A DNA stretch of 6,341 nucleotides, taken from Nanobdellota archaeon (GTDB taxonomy: Archaea; Nanobdellota; Nanobdellia; Pacearchaeales; GW2011-AR1). The stretch covers positions 1-6,341 of the forward strand of contig JAGVIM010000231.1 of NCBI GenBank assembly GCA_020056045.1. Reading direction: 5' to 3'. The position numbers and the translations under genes were made by a program. This document shows, one piece after another, positions 4,376 through 6,341 of the stretch. Numbering within the stretch: the first letter of the stretch is position 1; each line of letters opens with the position of its first letter. The notes below the pieces were generated by a model. The model did no database searches and was not told where the DNA came from. It saw only the letters and a list, made by a program, of their open reading frames with translations.

Positions 4376-5731
4376 ATGGTATCCTATGAAATAAAAAAAT
4401 CAATACTTTTACAGGACTTTCAAAAAAAGAAAGGGACAGGAATAATCGCCCTTGATAAAAAAACATCTAATTTATTTAGATCTAGACAAAATATAAAAAA
4501 GACAAGACTAGATGTTAAAAATTTTAATCAGGTTATTTATATAGATTCTAATAATTTAACTGCAGAAGTAGAGGGAATGACTACTTTTGAAACACTTGTT
4601 AATGAAACTCTAAAATATGGTCTACTTCCACCTGTTGTTCCTCAATTAAAAATGATAACCTTAGGTGGAGCTATTTCTGGAATAGGAATAGAAGCATCTT
4701 CTTTTAAGTATGGACTAGTTCATGAAACTGTTCTTGAGATGGAAGTCCTATTGGGTGATGGGAGAATTATTACATGTACTCCAAATAATGAACATAAATC
4801 TTTATTTTTTAGTCTTCCAAATTCCTATGGAACATTAGGATATATATTAAAAGTTAAAATTAAATTAATTAAAGCTAAACGATTTGTAGAAATAAATCAT
4901 AAAAAATATGATAATCCTAGAGATTATTTTAAAGATATAAACTCACTATGTGATAATAAGAAATATGATTTTATTGATGGTGTTGTTTTTAATGAAAAAG
5001 AAATGTATATTTCTCTTGGAAAATTTAAAGACCAAGTTCCTTATAAAAGTAATTACAAATATATGAAAATTTATTATAAATCCCTGAAGAAAAATAAAAC
5101 TGATTATCTAACAACTTCAGATTTTATATGGAGATGGGATTCTGATTGGTTCTGGACTTCAAACGTTTTTTATATGCAGAATTTTATTCCAAGATTATTA
5201 TTTGGAAAATTTATGTTAAACTCAAAGGCTTATCTTGCTGTAAAAAGATTTAATGAAAAATATAGGTTAACTAATAAAATTCATGAGTTATATTCTTTTT
5301 TTAATAAAAAAGATAAAATAAAAAAAGAACCAGTAATACAAGATGTTGGAATACCTATTGAAAATTGTGAAAAATTTTTAGAATTTTTTAATAAAGAAAT
5401 AAAAATAAAACCAATTTGGATATGTCCAACTAAAATTTATAATAATAAACAAACTTTTCCGCTTTTTGATATAATTCCAAATAAACTCTATATTGATTTT
5501 GGTTTTTGGGATTCTATAAAATCAGACAAACCAGAAGGTTATTATAATAAAAAAATTGAACAAATAGTCGAAAAACTAAATGGGGAAAAATCATTATATT
5601 CTGATTCATTTTATGAAAAAAATAATTTCTGGAAAATATATAATGGAAAAATTTATTTTAAAATAAAAAATAAATATGATCCAAATTCTGTTTTTTTAGA
5701 TCTTTATAATAAGTGTGTTTTAAAAATCTGA
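4376..5731 (+). CDS. FAD-dependent oxidoreductase, DHCR24/TmsA type (C=C reductase)
   Basis: This encodes 451 residues and is full length. An N-terminal FAD-binding (PCMH/FAD_binding_4) domain spans about 1-170, with the signature TLGGAISGIGIEASSFKYGL (96-115 region), LLGDGR (125-130) and YGTLGY (151-156). These match delta24-sterol reductase DHCR24 closely. IWRWDSDWFWTS (251-262) resembles actinobacterial TmsA-like proteins. The C-terminal part keeps DHCR24 landmarks in order: IQDVGIP (321-327), KPIWICP (345-351), LYIDFG (371-376), and FW-x-x-YNGKIY (418-427). Members reduce a carbon-carbon double bond with FAD, usually fed by NADPH. No membrane helix is obvious. It starts 3 bases after the methyltransferase stop, so the two are translationally linked. 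The pairing suggests that it reduces a methylene intermediate made by its neighbour to a methyl branch, as TmsA does for TmsB. Family is confident; substrate is inferred. An oxidase role is the main alternative. Confidence 0.9.
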   Translation: MVSYEIKKSILLQDFQKKKGTGIIALDKKTSNLFRSRQNIKKTRLDVKNFNQVIYIDSNNLTAEVEGMTTFETLVNETLKYGLLPPVVPQLKMITLGGAISGIGIEASSFKYGLVHETVLEMEVLLGDGRIITCTPNNEHKSLFFSLPNSYGTLGYILKVKIKLIKAKRFVEINHKKYDNPRDYFKDINSLCDNKKYDFIDGVVFNEKEMYISLGKFKDQVPYKSNYKYMKIYYKSLKKNKTDYLTTSDFIWRWDSDWFWTSNVFYMQNFIPRLLFGKFMLNSKAYLAVKRFNEKYRLTNKIHELYSFFNKKDKIKKEPVIQDVGIPIENCEKFLEFFNKEIKIKPIWICPTKIYNNKQTFPLFDIIPNKLYIDFGFWDSIKSDKPEGYYNKKIEQIVEKLNGEKSLYSDSFYEKNNFWKIYNGKIYFKIKNKYDPNSVFLDLYNKCVLKI

Positions 5732-5746
5732 TGATTTTTAAACCCA

Positions 5747-5771
5747 TTCAAATCTTACGATTTGAAGTTTT
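5747..5771 (+). terminator. Hairpin terminator candidate after the methyltransferase-flavoprotein unit
   Basis: TTCAAATC (5747-5754) pairs perfectly with GATTTGAA (5759-5766) around TTAC, followed by GTTTTT. It lies 15 bases after the flavoprotein stop and before the convergent gene. The stem is AT-rich, and archaeal termination relies mostly on T-tracts, so this is a moderate call. Confidence 0.5.
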
Positions 5772-5794
5772 TGAAAAAGTAAGTATTAATTAGA

Positions 5795-6064
5795 TTAACC
5801 TCCAAAAAATAAACTTTTAATGAAAAATCTTAATAACCAAATATTTCCTAAAATTAAATTAACAAAAAGAATTAATAACATTAATACCCCAATTATTTTT
5901 AGTAAATTTAAGAACATATCAAACCAGGTTTTTTTTCTAATTTTGGGTTTTCTAAAAACATTTCCAATAACATCACTTATATCATCGGAAATTTCTGTTT
6001 TCATTTTTTCCCTACTTTCTTTTCTTTTTCTATCCTCAATATCATCTATTGTTTTAAATGCCAT
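5795..6064 (-). CDS. Small membrane-anchored protein, 89 residues, unknown function
   Basis: This encodes 89 residues. The first 45 or so are highly charged (DIEDRKRKESREKMKTE, then a KPKIRKK basic patch). A hydrophobic helix follows at about 53-73, and a second hydrophobic stretch at about 75-86 runs almost to the C-terminus (KSLFFGG). The basic patch before the helix suggests that the N-terminal part stays in the cytoplasm. No family is recognised. ATG 6064 has a TATA element centred 27-28 bases upstream and no ribosome binding site, fitting a leaderless mRNA. It is convergent with the flavoprotein gene across a short gap. A plus-strand frame over the same bases is composed of hydrophobic residues complementary to this one and lacks a promoter, so the minus-strand reading is preferred. 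Confidence 0.65.
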   Translation of the reverse strand: MAFKTIDDIEDRKRKESREKMKTEISDDISDVIGNVFRKPKIRKKTWFDMFLNLLKIIGVLMLLILFVNLILGNIWLLRFFIKSLFFGG

Positions 6065-6086
6065 GAAATAATTAGGAATTGGGAGG

Positions 6087-6096
6087 ATTTAAAATT
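6087..6096 (-). promoter_or_regulatory. TATA box for the 89-residue membrane protein gene
   Basis: The minus strand reads AATTTTAAAT, centred 27-28 bases before ATG 6064. Confidence 0.5.
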
Positions 6097-6195
6097 TACT
6101 ATTTCAGTTGAGTTGCCGAAAATCCCTTTTAAATAAACTGAACTTACTATAATTTGTTCGCCTTTGGCTCATTTATTTTAGCTCTTTTGTTTCGG

Positions 6196-6258
6196 TGCTC
6201 AACAAACTCGCTGATATTTATTAGTAATATCAATGAAAATTAGCGAAAAAATTGAGCA
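6196..6258. repeat. Nested inverted repeat, possible structured RNA
   Basis: Three stems nest in order: TGCTCAA 6196-6202 with TTGAGCA 6252-6258, TCGCT 6208-6212 with AGCGA 6242-6246, and GATATT 6213-6218 with AATATC 6226-6231. The outer internal loop is symmetric (5 and 5 bases) and the inner one is a one-sided 10-base bulge. No family is recognised. Confidence 0.4.
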
Positions 6259-6341
6259 AGAGAAATTTTTGAGCATATAACTTCGAGTAAAAATTGCATT
6301 TTTAGGAGCAAACTTAAAATGTATTTATAAGCAAAAGTCGG

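Larger units (their letters stand above)
6065..6341. other. Non-coding right-end region, no supported gene
   Basis: About 277 bases hold only the promoter of the gene at 6064 and a nested inverted repeat at 6196-6258. The only plus-strand ATG frames are tiny (15 codons at 6233 and 2 codons near 6319). A minus-strand frame is open for 33 codons from the right edge but shows no family features. Several GCTCA and TGAGC words recur across 6170-6275, which suggests paired structure. Confidence 0.5.

Noticed and set aside
5820..6071. Plus-strand open frame of 83 codons overlapping the small membrane protein gene
   Set aside because: It is the antisense shadow of 5795-6064. It has no promoter or ribosome-binding site, and its composition is low-complexity Ser/Phe/Leu, while the minus-strand frame has a TATA box at the right distance and a sensible charged-then-hydrophobic layout.
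6233..6280. Fifteen-codon open frame starting MKISEKIEQ
   Set aside because: It is too short, has no ribosome-binding site and overlaps the nested inverted repeat.
6240..6341. C-terminal end of a minus-strand gene entering from the right edge
   Set aside because: A frame is open for only 33 codons from the edge. It contains a TATA-like stretch and shows no recognisable protein features, so it is not distinguishable from chance.

Overview
The window is very AT-rich and reads as a piece of an archaeal chromosome, most likely from a small-genome lineage such as DPANN (Woesearchaeota/Pacearchaeota/Nanoarchaeota-like). The case for Archaea rests on four things: an RNase P RNA whose conserved blocks look archaeal, a tRNA gene with no encoded CCA, TATA-box elements centred about 26-28 bases before many start codons (so leaderless mRNAs), and no clear bacterial -35/-10 pairs. 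The lineage below Archaea is an inference.

Layout, left to right. A minus-strand gene runs off the left edge (1-310) and encodes the N-terminal part of a PD-(D/E)XK nuclease-like protein. It is divergent from a plus-strand gene for a small two-helix membrane protein with a Cys-containing middle domain (392-859). A compact structured RNA candidate (914-1010) follows, with its own TATA box and a T-run at its end; no family was recognised. Next come two minus-strand genes, a multi-helix membrane protein that looks like a degenerate CPBP (CAAX-protease/bacteriocin-processing) relative (1009-1722) and an unrecognised 88-residue soluble protein (1782-2048). The RNase P RNA gene (2151-2556) is on the plus strand, followed by a convergent 76-residue small-protein gene on the minus strand (2664-2894). 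A repeat- and hairpin-rich intergenic stretch leads to tRNA-Phe(GAA) (3100-3171).

The most notable part is the two-gene unit immediately downstream of the tRNA. The first gene is a full-length cyclopropane-fatty-acid-synthase-type S-adenosylmethionine methyltransferase (3200-4372) with its active-site residues intact. The second, 3 bases later, is a full-length FAD-dependent oxidoreductase of the DHCR24 (delta24-sterol reductase)/TmsA type (4376-5731). In actinobacteria, a Cfa-like methyltransferase paired with this kind of flavoprotein makes 10-methyl branched fatty acids: the first adds a methylene at an alkene and the second reduces it. The same two-step 'methylate then reduce' logic is predicted here, but in an apparent archaeon, where the standard acyl substrate should be absent. 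The substrate is therefore the open question: isoprenoid chains, host lipids or scavenged fatty acids.

The unit ends at a hairpin terminator candidate (5747-5771). Beyond it are a convergent small membrane-anchored protein gene (5795-6064, minus) and about 280 bases without a supported gene, holding a promoter and a nested inverted-repeat structure.
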